DNA from: JBHIYN01 sp041984235 | GTDB lineage: Bacteria; Pseudomonadota; Gammaproteobacteria; Ga0077536 | NCBI GenBank assembly: GCA_041984235.1 | Contig: JBHIYN010000016.1 | Span: 72,715-136,714, forward strand | Direction of reading: 5' to 3' | Length of the DNA: 64,000 bases | Shown here: piece by piece, positions 9,085 to 20,061 of the stretch | How positions within the stretch are numbered: position 1 is the first letter of the stretch | Layout: the number at the start of each line of letters is the position of its first letter | Notes under the pieces: model-generated | What the model was told of the DNA's origin: nothing | Seen by the model: only the letters and a program-made list of their open reading frames with translations | The model's database searches: none | Position numbers and translations under genes: made by a program

Positions 9085-9948
9085 TCAGGATCCCGTGGCG
9101 TCGGCAACCGCGCGGCTGGCTTGCACCGCGTCGGCCTGCTGGGTTGCGGCCTTGCGCTCGGCGACCCAGGCGGCGTAGTCGTCTTCGCTCATGGCATGGA
9201 CCACGATCGGCATGAAGCCATGGTCCTTGCCGCACAGCTCCGCGCACTGGCCGCGGTAGATGCCGGGCTCTTCGATGGTCGCCCAGGACTCGTTGATGAA
9301 GCCCGGAATGGCGTCGCGCTTCCAGCCCAGCGCCGGCACCCACCAGGCGTGGATGACGTCGCCGGCGGTGGTCAGGAAACGAATTTTCTTGTGCGTGGGA
9401 ACGACGAGGTAGTTGTCGACGTCCAGCAGGTAGTGCTCCACCGTGTTGGGATCGATGCCGGAGCCACGCTGCCGCGCGGCGTTGGCGTCCTGCGTCAGGG
9501 TCGAGAAGAAGGCGATGCCGTCGTCGATGTACTGGTAGTGCCACTTCCACTGGTAGCCGGTGACCTTGATGGTCATGTCCGCATCCGACACGTCTTCCAT
9601 CATGATCAGCGCGCGCGTGGCGGGTACGGCGATGGCGACCAGGATGACGAAGGGGATGATCGTCCACAGCACCTCGACCTTGGTGCTCTCGTGCCATTGC
9701 GCGGCCTGCGCGCCCTTCGATTTGCGGAAGGCGAAGATGGAGTAGAACATCGCGCCGAACACGCCGATCGCGATGACCACGCACACGCCGAGGATCAGCA
9801 TGTGGAGATCGTAGATCTCGCGGCTGAACGGCGTGACGCCGCGCGTCAGGTTGAGTCCCCAGTCGGCCATCGCGGTAAGCGGCAGCGCCATCAGCGCGCC
9901 GCTCACGAGCGCGGTTCCAAGGGTGGCTCGCAGTTGGGTCAGTGTCAT
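9085..9948 (-). CDS. ctaC: Cytochrome c oxidase subunit II precursor
   Basis: Subunit II accepts electrons from cytochrome c at its binuclear CuA centre. The 287-residue precursor has a signal peptide (about residues 1-28, ending ALPLTAMA before DWGLN), two membrane segments and a periplasmic cupredoxin domain. CuA ligands are visible: the histidine in DVIHAWWVPALG and CAELCGKDHGFM. No C-terminal cytochrome c domain is present, unlike some caa3 enzymes. It is the first gene of the structural operon; the promoter should lie in the 344-base gap upstream. Confidence 0.95.
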   Translation of the reverse strand: MTLTQLRATLGTALVSGALMALPLTAMADWGLNLTRGVTPFSREIYDLHMLILGVCVVIAIGVFGAMFYSIFAFRKSKGAQAAQWHESTKVEVLWTIIPFVILVAIAVPATRALIMMEDVSDADMTIKVTGYQWKWHYQYIDDGIAFFSTLTQDANAARQRGSGIDPNTVEHYLLDVDNYLVVPTHKKIRFLTTAGDVIHAWWVPALGWKRDAIPGFINESWATIEEPGIYRGQCAELCGKDHGFMPIVVHAMSEDDYAAWVAERKAATQQADAVQASRAVADATGS

Positions 9949-10292
9949 GATCCGGGCTCTCCGTACCGGGGCGCCATGCGCGCCTCGGGCTTGGTGCTGT
10001 TGCAGTTGTTCGTTTGTTCGATTGTCGCGCGGCGGGAACGGACGATTCTTAACCCTGGTCACGCCCGAGCCCTTCCGGTGCCGTTCCGGCGGCGGAGATC
10101 CGCGCGTCCCGAATCGCGCACGTCCTGCGGTCGAACGTCGTCGAATTGTCTTGCATCATCTGGTCCCGCGGGTGCGGTCCAAGCGCTGTCTCTTACCTTG
10201 TCGCCGATTCAGTCCACACCCCGGCTGGCCGCTGGTCCCTGGCTGGCCGGTGCGGCGCTCGCGCGCCTTTCCCGCTGGGCGGAAGGGGCATT
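9949..10292. other. Intergenic gap holding the oxidase operon promoter
   Basis: A 344-base stretch between ctaC (leftward) and the 3' end of the DUF2244 gene. It must contain the promoter and leader of the ctaC operon. I see no convincing gene, RNA or strong sigma-70 box in it. Confidence 0.5.
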
Positions 10293-10787
10293 TTACCGGT
10301 TTTTCTTCAGCGCGCTAATCAAAGTTTGCGCGAATGATTCGCGTTCTCCCTCGGTCAGGAAACGGCCGAGCTCGACCGCGCGTCCCTGGCTCGCGACCCT
10401 GAGCGTGCGCGGGTGCAGGCGGCTGCGCGCCGCGACCAGCTCCACGCGGACCCAGAAACGGTTGAACACGAGCCGATCCTCGAGCTCGCGAGCGCCGCGC
10501 TCGATGACCAGCTCGTCACCCTCGATACGCACGATCTCGCGCCGCTCGCCGTCGCGCAGCACGACGTAGAAGGCAGCCGCTACCGCGGCCGCCTCGAGTC
10601 CGGAGAACGGCAGCACCAGGGGCAGGCCCATGAAGGCGAAAAAACCGCCCAGCCCGAGGCTGACAGCGGCAACGGCGAGAATGAAACGCTGCGCCTGCGG
10701 CCAGGTCATCGAACGTGTCGGGCGCAGTTCCCAGCCGCTGGCGGCGGCTCCGGTCGCATCGAGTTCGGTAACCAAGTCTCGCGTCAC
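10293..10787 (-). CDS. DUF2244 family membrane protein
   Basis: A 164-residue protein with two adjacent membrane segments near residues 36-75 (FILAVAAVSLGLGGFFAFMG, then a second hydrophobic stretch). A soluble C-terminal part follows with the conserved RHRHR-like core VFNRFWVRVEL and a C-terminal GRFLTEGERESFAQTL, typical of DUF2244. The GTG start overlaps the bioD stop (GTGA), so it is co-translated with the biotin operon. A role in biotin metabolism is not implied. In other proteobacteria DUF2244 genes neighbour cytochrome oxidase genes, as here. Confidence 0.8.
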   Translation of the reverse strand: MTRDLVTELDATGAAASGWELRPTRSMTWPQAQRFILAVAAVSLGLGGFFAFMGLPLVLPFSGLEAAAVAAAFYVVLRDGERREIVRIEGDELVIERGARELEDRLVFNRFWVRVELVAARSRLHPRTLRVASQGRAVELGRFLTEGERESFAQTLISALKKNR

Positions 10788-11473
10788 TCCGGGAAAGGTC
10801 CGCCCTCGGGCAGGCGCTCGCAGAGCCCGGCGGCCACCGCCGCCGGCAGGCCCCCGTTCCATTCCAACGTCGCCAGGCGCGGCGCCGGGATCGCGGCCTC
10901 CAGTGTCTCGAATACGCCGGCGGCGTCGAACAGATCACCTTCGAGCCGGTTTGCGATCCAGCCGGCCAGGGTCACGCCGCTGGCCGCGATCGCCTGCGCG
11001 CTGAGCAGCGCGTGGTTGATGCAGCCCAGACGCACCCCAACCACCAGCAGCACCGGCAGGCGCAGTTGCACGGCGAGATCGGCGAGCTCGAGATGCGGTC
11101 CCAGCGGCACGCGCCAGCCGCCGACGCCTTCCACCACCACGAATTCGGCGCGCTGCCCGAGGGCCGCGCAGGCCGCAGCGATCGGGCCGGGCTCGATGCG
11201 CACCCCGGCCGCTGCCGCTGCCAGGTGCGGCGAGCACGGCGGCTCGAACAGGTAGGGATTGATCAGCTCCGCCGGCGCCGTGACACCCGAGGCCACGGTG
11301 AGCGCGGCGACGTCCTCGTTGACCAGGCGCCCGTCGACGTGCTCGGCGCCGGTCGCCACGGGCTTCATGCCGACCGCCGCGATGCCCGCTTCGCGCGCGG
11401 CCGCCAGCAGCGCGCAGCTGACCCGGGTCTTGCCGCAGCCGGTATCGGTGCCGGTGATGAAGACGCCCTTCAC
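10784..11473 (-). CDS. bioD: Dethiobiotin synthetase
   Basis: BioD closes the ureido ring of dethiobiotin from diaminopelargonic acid, CO2 and ATP. The 229-residue protein has the P-loop GTDTGCGKTRVS at residues 7-18, the substrate lysine region MKPVATG and VVVEGVGGWRVPL in the middle. It overlaps bioC by four bases upstream and the DUF2244 gene downstream. It is the last biotin gene of the operon. Confidence 0.95.
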   Translation of the reverse strand: MKGVFITGTDTGCGKTRVSCALLAAAREAGIAAVGMKPVATGAEHVDGRLVNEDVAALTVASGVTAPAELINPYLFEPPCSPHLAAAAAGVRIEPGPIAAACAALGQRAEFVVVEGVGGWRVPLGPHLELADLAVQLRLPVLLVVGVRLGCINHALLSAQAIAASGVTLAGWIANRLEGDLFDAAGVFETLEAAIPAPRLATLEWNGGLPAAVAAGLCERLPEGGPFPE

Positions 11474-12351
11474 CGGCGCTTCAACCGCGACAGGGGGAAG
11501 ACCTGTGCCTGCGGATCCTCGCTGCTGACCCGTTCCGTCGCCCAGGCATGGCCGAACACCACTTCCCAGGTCGCCGGCAGCTTACCGTCGCGGCGGTGCT
11601 CCTCGTACGCGTCGATCAGGGCCTGCAGCTGGCGACGCCCGAACAGGCCGCGTGGCCGGCCACGGCTGGCATTGGCGGCACCGAGTCCCTTGAGATCGCG
11701 CATCAGGGTCATGACGGTGTCGTATTCGACGGTGATGTACTCGGTCTCCATGACCGGGTCGGCGAAGCCCGCGCGCCCCAGCATGTCGCCGACGTCGTGC
11801 ATGTCGAGGAAGGCGTTGACATGGTCGGCACGGGACACCCGGGCGAAGGCCGCGCGCAGTTCCTTCAGCGTATCCGGTCCCAGGGTGGTGAACAGGAACA
11901 GGCCGCCGGGCCGCAGCGCGTGGTGGACCTCGGCGAACGTCTGCCCCAGGTCGCTGCACCACTGCACGGCGAGGCTGGAGAACGCGAGGTCGAAAGCGTC
12001 GCGCGCGAACGGCAGCCGTTCGATGTCCGCGCAGGCGTAGCGGTGGCGTGAGAAGAGGCGCGGGCCCTGGCGCCGGGCGGCCGCGAGCATACCCGGCGCG
12101 AGATCGCAGTGCACCACGCGGGCACGGCGATAACGTTCGGCCAGGGCGCGCGCGCCCTGCCCCGTGCCGGAGCCGAGGTCGACGACGTTGCGCGGCTCCA
12201 GCGCGACGTAGTCGAGCCGCTCCAACGCACGCGACAGCACCTCGCGCTGCAGCACCGCGTGGTCGTCGTAGCGCGGCGCGGCGTGGTCGAAGTGCGCGGC
12301 GACCCGCTGCTTGTCGAGCGCGCCGGCGTCGGGCGGTGATTGAGAATTCAT
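11470..12351 (-). CDS. bioC: Malonyl-ACP O-methyltransferase
   Basis: BioC methylates malonyl-ACP to start pimelate synthesis by way of fatty acid elongation. The 293-residue protein shows the SAM-binding motif VVDLGSGTGQGARAL near residue 60 and the BioC N-terminal pattern KQRVAAHFDHAAPRYDDHAVLQ. It overlaps bioF upstream and bioD downstream by four bases each. BioC needs a partner esterase to release pimeloyl-ACP; bioH would normally sit here but is absent from the operon. Confidence 0.93.
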   Translation of the reverse strand: MNSQSPPDAGALDKQRVAAHFDHAAPRYDDHAVLQREVLSRALERLDYVALEPRNVVDLGSGTGQGARALAERYRRARVVHCDLAPGMLAAARRQGPRLFSRHRYACADIERLPFARDAFDLAFSSLAVQWCSDLGQTFAEVHHALRPGGLFLFTTLGPDTLKELRAAFARVSRADHVNAFLDMHDVGDMLGRAGFADPVMETEYITVEYDTVMTLMRDLKGLGAANASRGRPRGLFGRRQLQALIDAYEEHRRDGKLPATWEVVFGHAWATERVSSEDPQAQVFPLSRLKRR

Positions 12352-13511
12352 CCCGTCACCGCCTCGGCGCAGGCCGCGACCAGGCCGTCGATGTCGGCGC
12401 GATCGTGGCTCGCGCTCAGCGTGATGCGCAGGCGCGCGGTGCCGCGCGGCACCGTCGGCGGCCGGATCGCGCGAACGTAATAGCCGGCCGCATTGAGTGC
12501 CGCGGCGGCGCGCAGCGCGTCGCCGTCGGCGCCAATCGGCAGCGGCTGGATGGCCGTCGTGCTCGGCAGCAGCGGCAGGCCGGCCGCGCGCGCCTGCGCG
12601 CGGAAGTGCGCGACGTTCGCGGTCAGCGCGTGGCGCGGCGATGAGTCGCCGAAGGCGAGGTCCAGCGCGGCCAGTGCCGCGGCGGCGGTGACCGGCGGCG
12701 CGGCGGTGTCGTAGACGAAAGTACGCGCGCGCTGTACCAGGGTATCGATGACCACCGCCGGACCCAGCACCAGGGCGCCGGCCGAACCGAGCGCCTTGCC
12801 GAGCGTGATCATGGTCAGCGTGACCGGCGGCGCGGTGACGGCGGCCAGCGCCGCCGCGGCGCCGCGCCCGTCGTCACCGGTGACGCCGAAGCCGTGCGCG
12901 TCGTCGACGTAGAGCACGGCGTCGCCGGCCTCGGCAACGGCGGCGAGCTCGGCGAGCGGCGCGGCATCGCCGTCCATGCTGAACACCGATTCGGTCACCA
13001 CGAAGCGCTGGCGCGCGGGCGGCAGCGCGTCGAGATCGGGCAGCGTGCCATGGCGGTAGCGGCGGTGACGCGCGCGGCTCGCGATGACCCCGTCGATGAG
13101 TGAGGCGTGGTTGAGCCGATCGTGGGCGATGGCGTCCTCGCGCCCGGCCAGGGCAGCGAGCGCGCCGAGGTTGGCGAGGTAGCCGGAGCTGAACAGCAGG
13201 CCCGCCTCGTGGCCGGTCAGCGTGGCAACGCGTCGCTCGAGCTCGTCGTGCAGTGCGCTGCGGCCGGACAGCAGGGCGGCGGCGCCGGCGCCGAAGCCGG
13301 TGTTGCCGAGGGTCTCACGAACGCGCGCGAGGACGTAAGGGTGCGCGGCCAGGCCGAGGTAGTCGTTGCCGCTGAAGTTGACCAGCTCGCGGCCGGCGAG
13401 ACGCACGCGGGCGCGCGGGGCGGGCTCGCACACCTCCAGCGTGCGCAGCGCGTCGCCGGCACGGTCGTGCGCGAGGGCGCCGGCGAGGCGCGCGAGGAAA
13501 GCGTCGCTCAC
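12348..13511 (-). CDS. bioF: 8-amino-7-oxononanoate synthase
   Basis: BioF is the PLP enzyme that condenses pimeloyl-ACP with L-alanine. The 387-residue length is normal. Visible are the glycine-rich NFSGNDYLGLAAHP near residue 45, VYDTAAPP and the PLP-lysine region ITLGKALGSAGALV near residue 240. It follows bioB by 16 bases and overlaps bioC by four, so the operon order is bioB-bioF-bioC-bioD. Confidence 0.95.
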   Translation of the reverse strand: MSDAFLARLAGALAHDRAGDALRTLEVCEPAPRARVRLAGRELVNFSGNDYLGLAAHPYVLARVRETLGNTGFGAGAAALLSGRSALHDELERRVATLTGHEAGLLFSSGYLANLGALAALAGREDAIAHDRLNHASLIDGVIASRARHRRYRHGTLPDLDALPPARQRFVVTESVFSMDGDAAPLAELAAVAEAGDAVLYVDDAHGFGVTGDDGRGAAAALAAVTAPPVTLTMITLGKALGSAGALVLGPAVVIDTLVQRARTFVYDTAAPPVTAAAALAALDLAFGDSSPRHALTANVAHFRAQARAAGLPLLPSTTAIQPLPIGADGDALRAAAALNAAGYYVRAIRPPTVPRGTARLRITLSASHDRADIDGLVAACAEAVTG

Positions 13512-13527
13512 GCGCTGCGTGCTGCGG

Positions 13528-14517
13528 TCACGCGTGCGCGGGACTGGCGCTCAGACCGAGCCGGGCGAACAGCTGCTGATCGGCGAGCACGGCGGGGTTG
13601 GCCGTGGTCAGCAGCTCGTCGCCGTAGAAGATGGAGTTGGCGCCGGCGAAGAAGCACAGCGCCTGCAGCTCGTCGCTCATGCCGGTGCGGCCGGCCGACA
13701 GGCGTACATGGGATGCGGGCATGAGGATGCGCGCGACCGCGATGGTGCGCACGAAGTCGATCGGGTGCACGGCCTCGGTCGCGGCCAGCGGCGTGCCCTC
13801 GACCTTGACCAGGAGATTGATCGGCACCGACTCGGGATGCCGTGGCAGGTTGGCCAGCGTGGTCAGCATGGCGCTGCGATCGGCGACGTCTTCACCGAGG
13901 CCGACGATGCCCCCGCAGCAGACCTTGATGTTCGCGTCACGCACGTTGTCGAGGGTGTCGAGGCGATCGCGGTAGGTGCGCGTGGAGATGATCTCGCCGT
14001 AGAACTCCGGCGAGGTGTCAAGATTGTGGTTGTAGTAATCGAGACCGGCGTCGGCCAGGCGCGAGGCCTGTGCCGCGTTCAGCATGCCGAGGGTGACGCA
14101 GGTTTCCATGCCGAGTGCGCGGACGCCCTCGATCAGCGGGACCACGCGATCGAGATCGCGATCCTTGGGCGAGCGCCACGCGGCGCCCATGCAGAAGCGC
14201 GTCGCGCCGGCGTCGCGGGCTGCACGCGCGGCCTTGAGCACTTCATCGAGCTCGAGCACGGGGGTGGCCTCGACGCCGGTGTCGTAACGCACGCTCTGCG
14301 GGCAGTAGGCGCAGTCCTCCGGACAGCCGCCGCTCTTGATGTTGAGCAGGGTGCTGAGCTGTACCACGTTGGCGTCGAAGTGCTCGCGATGGGTGCTGTG
14401 GGCACGGAACAGCAGGTCGTTGAACGGCATCGCGAAGAGTGTTTCGGCTTCACTGCGCGACCAGTCATGGCGCAGGTGATCGGCGGGCGCGGAAGCGGTT
14501 AGGGTAGTGGCATGCAT
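13528..14517 (-). CDS. bioB: Biotin synthase (radical SAM)
   Basis: BioB inserts sulfur into dethiobiotin. The 329-residue protein has the radical-SAM cysteine motif CPEDCAYCPQ at about residue 57 (C-x3-C-x2-C) and the [2Fe-2S] ligands in VCCGGIVGLGE further on. The start at MHATTLTASAPA was chosen over a longer in-frame reading because that extension lies antisense to the 5' end of comF. It is the first gene of the biotin operon and diverges from comF with only 49 bases between starts. Confidence 0.96.
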   Translation of the reverse strand: MHATTLTASAPADHLRHDWSRSEAETLFAMPFNDLLFRAHSTHREHFDANVVQLSTLLNIKSGGCPEDCAYCPQSVRYDTGVEATPVLELDEVLKAARAARDAGATRFCMGAAWRSPKDRDLDRVVPLIEGVRALGMETCVTLGMLNAAQASRLADAGLDYYNHNLDTSPEFYGEIISTRTYRDRLDTLDNVRDANIKVCCGGIVGLGEDVADRSAMLTTLANLPRHPESVPINLLVKVEGTPLAATEAVHPIDFVRTIAVARILMPASHVRLSAGRTGMSDELQALCFFAGANSIFYGDELLTTANPAVLADQQLFARLGLSASPAHA

Positions 14518-14566
14518 GGCGCGGGTTCCGTCGGGTCGTGCGGGAAAGAGCTGGAGGTTGCGCATC

Positions 14567-15244
14567 ATGGACGAAGCGAACCGGCTGTCAAGCCCGGCCG
14601 GGGCAGGAAAGCTGTACGGGCGGTGGTGGACGCGCGGGATAGCGGCGCGCTGCCTGCTGTGCACGGCGCGTTGTGCGGACCGTGGACTGTGTGCGGCCTG
14701 CCTGGCGGATCTGCCGTGGCGTGGTGAGCCGGCCGTGCCGCGCCGGCCCCGCGAGCTCGACCTGCTGCTGGCGGCCTGCGATTACCGTTACCCGCTCGAC
14801 GTGATCGTGATGAACGCCAAGTTCCACGCCGACCTCGCCGCACTGAAGCTGGCTGGGGAGATGCTTTGCCAAGGAGTAAGCACCCACTTACCGAGAGCGG
14901 ACCGCGTGTTGCCGGTGCCGCTTTACGGGTCGCGGCGCCTGCTACGCGGCTTCAACCAGGCGCTGGAGCTGGCGCGGCCGCTGGCCGCCCGCCTCGGCCT
15001 GACGCCGGACACGGCAACCCTGCGCCGGCTGCGTGGCGGACGCGCGCAATCGCGCCTCTCGGCGAGCGCACGCCGGGCCAACCTGGCCGGCGCCTTCGTC
15101 GCCCGCGGCTCGCTGGCCGGTGAGACGGTGGTGCTGGTCGACGACGTGGTTACCACCGGGGCGACCCTGGGCGCGGCAGCGGCCGCACTGCGCCGCGCCG
15201 GCGCGCGGCGCATCGTCGGGGTGGCGCTGGCGGCCACCCCGTGA
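14567..15244 (+). CDS. comF: ComF family phosphoribosyltransferase-like protein
   Basis: ComF proteins take part in DNA uptake during natural transformation; some are called GntX. The 225-residue protein has an N-terminal four-cysteine zinc finger (CLLCTARCADRGLCAACLAD) and a C-terminal PRTase domain with the signature VVLVDDVVTTGATLGAA near residues 185-201. The ATG at 14567 was chosen because earlier in-frame starts overlap bioB on the other strand. Divergence from bioB suggests a shared promoter region at 14518-14566. The gene ends 7 bases before gyrB on the opposite strand. Confidence 0.88.
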   Translation: MDEANRLSSPAGAGKLYGRWWTRGIAARCLLCTARCADRGLCAACLADLPWRGEPAVPRRPRELDLLLAACDYRYPLDVIVMNAKFHADLAALKLAGEMLCQGVSTHLPRADRVLPVPLYGSRRLLRGFNQALELARPLAARLGLTPDTATLRRLRGGRAQSRLSASARRANLAGAFVARGSLAGETVVLVDDVVTTGATLGAAAAALRRAGARRIVGVALAATP

Positions 15245-15251
15245 ACGGCCG

Positions 15252-17648
<2,397 letters not shown>

Positions 17649-17663
17649 TGGTTTCTCCGGCTT

Positions 17664-18740
17664 TCAGGCATGAGGCTCTGAGGCATGGGGTTTCACGTGG
17701 AACACGGCAGCCGCCTGGTCGGCGATCTCGGGTAACTCGGTCGGGCGGATGGCGGTATAGATGCGCTGTCCCCCCTGCCGATCGATGATGTCCACAGCCC
17801 AGGCGCGCATTTTATCATCAAGCTCGGCCGCGAGGTCATCGACCAGCATTACGGGTTTTCGGCCACTGCCCGCTTCGATGAAAGCGGCCAGTCCGACCAG
17901 CATCTGGCAGACCGTGAACTTGCTCTGCCCACGCGACAAATGGCGCGCAATACTCCGGCCGCCGCCCTTGAGGCTCAGGTCCGCGCGATGCACCCCGGCA
18001 GCGGTAAAGCCAAGTGCCCTGTCCCGCTCCCACTGCTCCGCGAGCTGGCGCGCCAGCCCGGTGTCCCGGTCCCAGCCCGGCAGGTAATGCAGCGTTATCG
18101 GTCCGAAATTCTCGACCAGCGGGCTTTCGGCCAGCGCCCCGTTCAGAACCTCGACGACCCGGCAGCGACAGCGGTCGATCTCCAGCGCCGCGCGTTCCAG
18201 CTCCTGGTTCCAGAATTCAGCCTCTGACCTGGCAGCGTTGCGTCGCAGCAATTCGTTGCGCTGACGCAAAGCCTGCCGGTAACGCTTCCAGGCTTCGATA
18301 TACGCCGGTTCCACGTGAAACATGGTGCGGTCGACCAGTGCACGGCGATTGCTCGGACTATCGGTCAGCAAACCGCCGACTCTCGAATCGATGACAATCA
18401 GCGGTACCCGCTGCGCCAGTGCCGACGCCGCCATCACCGGCACGCCGTCAATGGCAATCGCCGTCTCCTCGCGCGTCTTTTTTACCGTCACCCGAAAATG
18501 CCCGGCCGCCTCCCCTGCCAGCAGGGCACGCACCGACAGGCCGTCGGTACCCAGGCGTACGATGTCGCGCACCCGGTTCGACAGGAACGACTTACCCAGG
18601 CTGGCCAGGGCAAAACCCTCGAGCAGGGAGGTCTTGCCGCTGCCGTTATCCCCCCAGACCAGGCTGACCGCCTCGTCGGGCTCGAATTCCAGCGTCTCCA
18701 GGCAACGCAGGTTGGTGATCGCGATCGCTTCGAAACGCAT
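17664..18740 (-). CDS. recF: DNA replication and repair protein RecF
   Basis: RecF is an SMC-like ATPase that, with RecO and RecR, loads RecA at gaps. The 358-residue protein has the Walker A motif WGDNGSGKTSLLEGF at about residues 29-43, the signature LSRGQSKFTVCQ and the Walker B block PVMLVDDLAAELD. Codon composition is slightly less GC-rich than its neighbours. It lies 44 bases after dnaN and 15 before gyrB. Confidence 0.96.
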   Translation of the reverse strand: MRFEAIAITNLRCLETLEFEPDEAVSLVWGDNGSGKTSLLEGFALASLGKSFLSNRVRDIVRLGTDGLSVRALLAGEAAGHFRVTVKKTREETAIAIDGVPVMAASALAQRVPLIVIDSRVGGLLTDSPSNRRALVDRTMFHVEPAYIEAWKRYRQALRQRNELLRRNAARSEAEFWNQELERAALEIDRCRCRVVEVLNGALAESPLVENFGPITLHYLPGWDRDTGLARQLAEQWERDRALGFTAAGVHRADLSLKGGGRSIARHLSRGQSKFTVCQMLVGLAAFIEAGSGRKPVMLVDDLAAELDDKMRAWAVDIIDRQGGQRIYTAIRPTELPEIADQAAAVFHVKPHASEPHA

Positions 18741-18784
18741 GCCTGGCCTGCGGTCCGTGACCGCGGTGGCGGCTCGCCCGCGGA

Positions 18785-19885
18785 TCAGAGCCGCATGGGC
18801 ATGACGACGTAACGCGAGCGCTCGTCTTCGGGTGCCCGCATCAGGCAGCTGCTGCTGGCATCGATCAGGTCCAGGCGTACGTTCTCCGAGCGCATCACCC
18901 CGAGCACGTCAAGCAGGTACGATACGTTGAACCCGACTTCCATCGCGTCCCCACTGTAATCCACCTCGATCTCTTCTTCCGCCTCTTCCTGCTCCGGGTT
19001 GTGGGCCACGGCGGTCAGCAGGTTCTTCTTCAGGATCAGCCGAATACCGCGGAATTTCTCGTTCGACAGGATCGAAGCCCGGCTGAGCCCGGCGCGCAGC
19101 GCCTCGCGATCGGCCGTGACGACGTTGCTGCTCTCGCGCGGAATGACCCGCTCGTAGTCGGGAAAGCGGCCGTCGATGAGCTTGGTCGTCAGTGATTGTC
19201 CGCCGCTGGTAACGCGGAAGTGGTTGTCCCCGATCGCAACGCTGACCTGCTCCTCGGCACTGTTCAGCAGTCGTTCGATCTCCAGTACCCCTTTGCGTGG
19301 CAGGATGAGCTGCCGGGGTGCGTCGAGCTCGAGCTCGATGTCCTTGTCGGTCAGCGCCAGGCGGTGGCCATCGGTCGCCACCGCGCGCACCCGGTTGGCG
19401 TCCATTTCCAGTAACAGGCCGTTCAGGTAATAGCGCACGTCCTGGTGGGCCATGGCGAAATGCGTGCTTTCCAGCAGATCGGTCAGCGCCTCGCTCGCGA
19501 GCTGAAACTCGACCTTGACGTCGAACGCACCGATCGACGGGAACTCGTCGGCCTTCATGCTCGCCAGCGAGAAGCGGCTGCGCCCGGAAGCGATCTTGGT
19601 CTTGGCGCCGCTGCCATCGATGGACAGCTCCGCATCGGCCGGCAGCGCACGGCAGATGTCGAACAGCTTGCGCGCGGGCAACGCGAGGGCGCCCTCTTCG
19701 CCCGGCTTGATGTCCAGCCCGTAGCTCAGCTCCACCTCCATGTCGGTGGCACCGATCCGCACACCGTCCCCGTCCGCCTGGAACAACAGGTTGCTCAGAA
19801 TCGGTAACGTCTGCCGTCGCTCGACCACGTTGTTCGCTGCCTGCAGCGCAGGTAACAGTATTTCTCTGGAAAGCTTGATCTTCAT
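18785..19885 (-). CDS. dnaN: DNA polymerase III sliding clamp (beta subunit)
   Basis: The beta clamp tethers DNA polymerase III to DNA. The 366-residue length and three repeated clamp domains match the family. Recognisable are the N-terminal MKIKLSREILLPALQAANNVVERRQTLPILSN-type start and the C-terminal block ending RYVVMPMRL, which forms the partner-binding pocket. It follows dnaA after a 176-base gap that holds DnaA boxes. Confidence 0.97.
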   Translation of the reverse strand: MKIKLSREILLPALQAANNVVERRQTLPILSNLLFQADGDGVRIGATDMEVELSYGLDIKPGEEGALALPARKLFDICRALPADAELSIDGSGAKTKIASGRSRFSLASMKADEFPSIGAFDVKVEFQLASEALTDLLESTHFAMAHQDVRYYLNGLLLEMDANRVRAVATDGHRLALTDKDIELELDAPRQLILPRKGVLEIERLLNSAEEQVSVAIGDNHFRVTSGGQSLTTKLIDGRFPDYERVIPRESSNVVTADREALRAGLSRASILSNEKFRGIRLILKKNLLTAVAHNPEQEEAEEEIEVDYSGDAMEVGFNVSYLLDVLGVMRSENVRLDLIDASSSCLMRAPEDERSRYVVMPMRL

Positions 19886-20061
19886 CTGTTGTATTTATTA
19901 CCTGCCCCGTTATTGGGTATAACAAAATAACGCATAAATTTCATAGACTTATGCGCCCCTCCCGGTGTGTACCCAAGCGCGTGCCCTGTGGATAAGCTCG
20001 GGGTGAACGGCGCGTCCGGACACCCCCGAAATTTATCCACAACTTGGCCCACGTAATACCA
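19886..20061. promoter_or_regulatory. dnaA-dnaN intergenic region with DnaA boxes (oriC candidate)
   Basis: This gap has two DnaA boxes with the exact consensus TTATCCACA: one on the plus strand at 20033-20041, one inverted (TGTGGATAA) at 19987-19995. Next to them, 19888-19955 is strikingly AT-rich for this genome (runs such as TATTTATTA and AACAAAATAACGCATAAATTT), resembling a duplex-unwinding element. It may be all or part of oriC and also carries the dnaN promoter. Confidence 0.6.
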
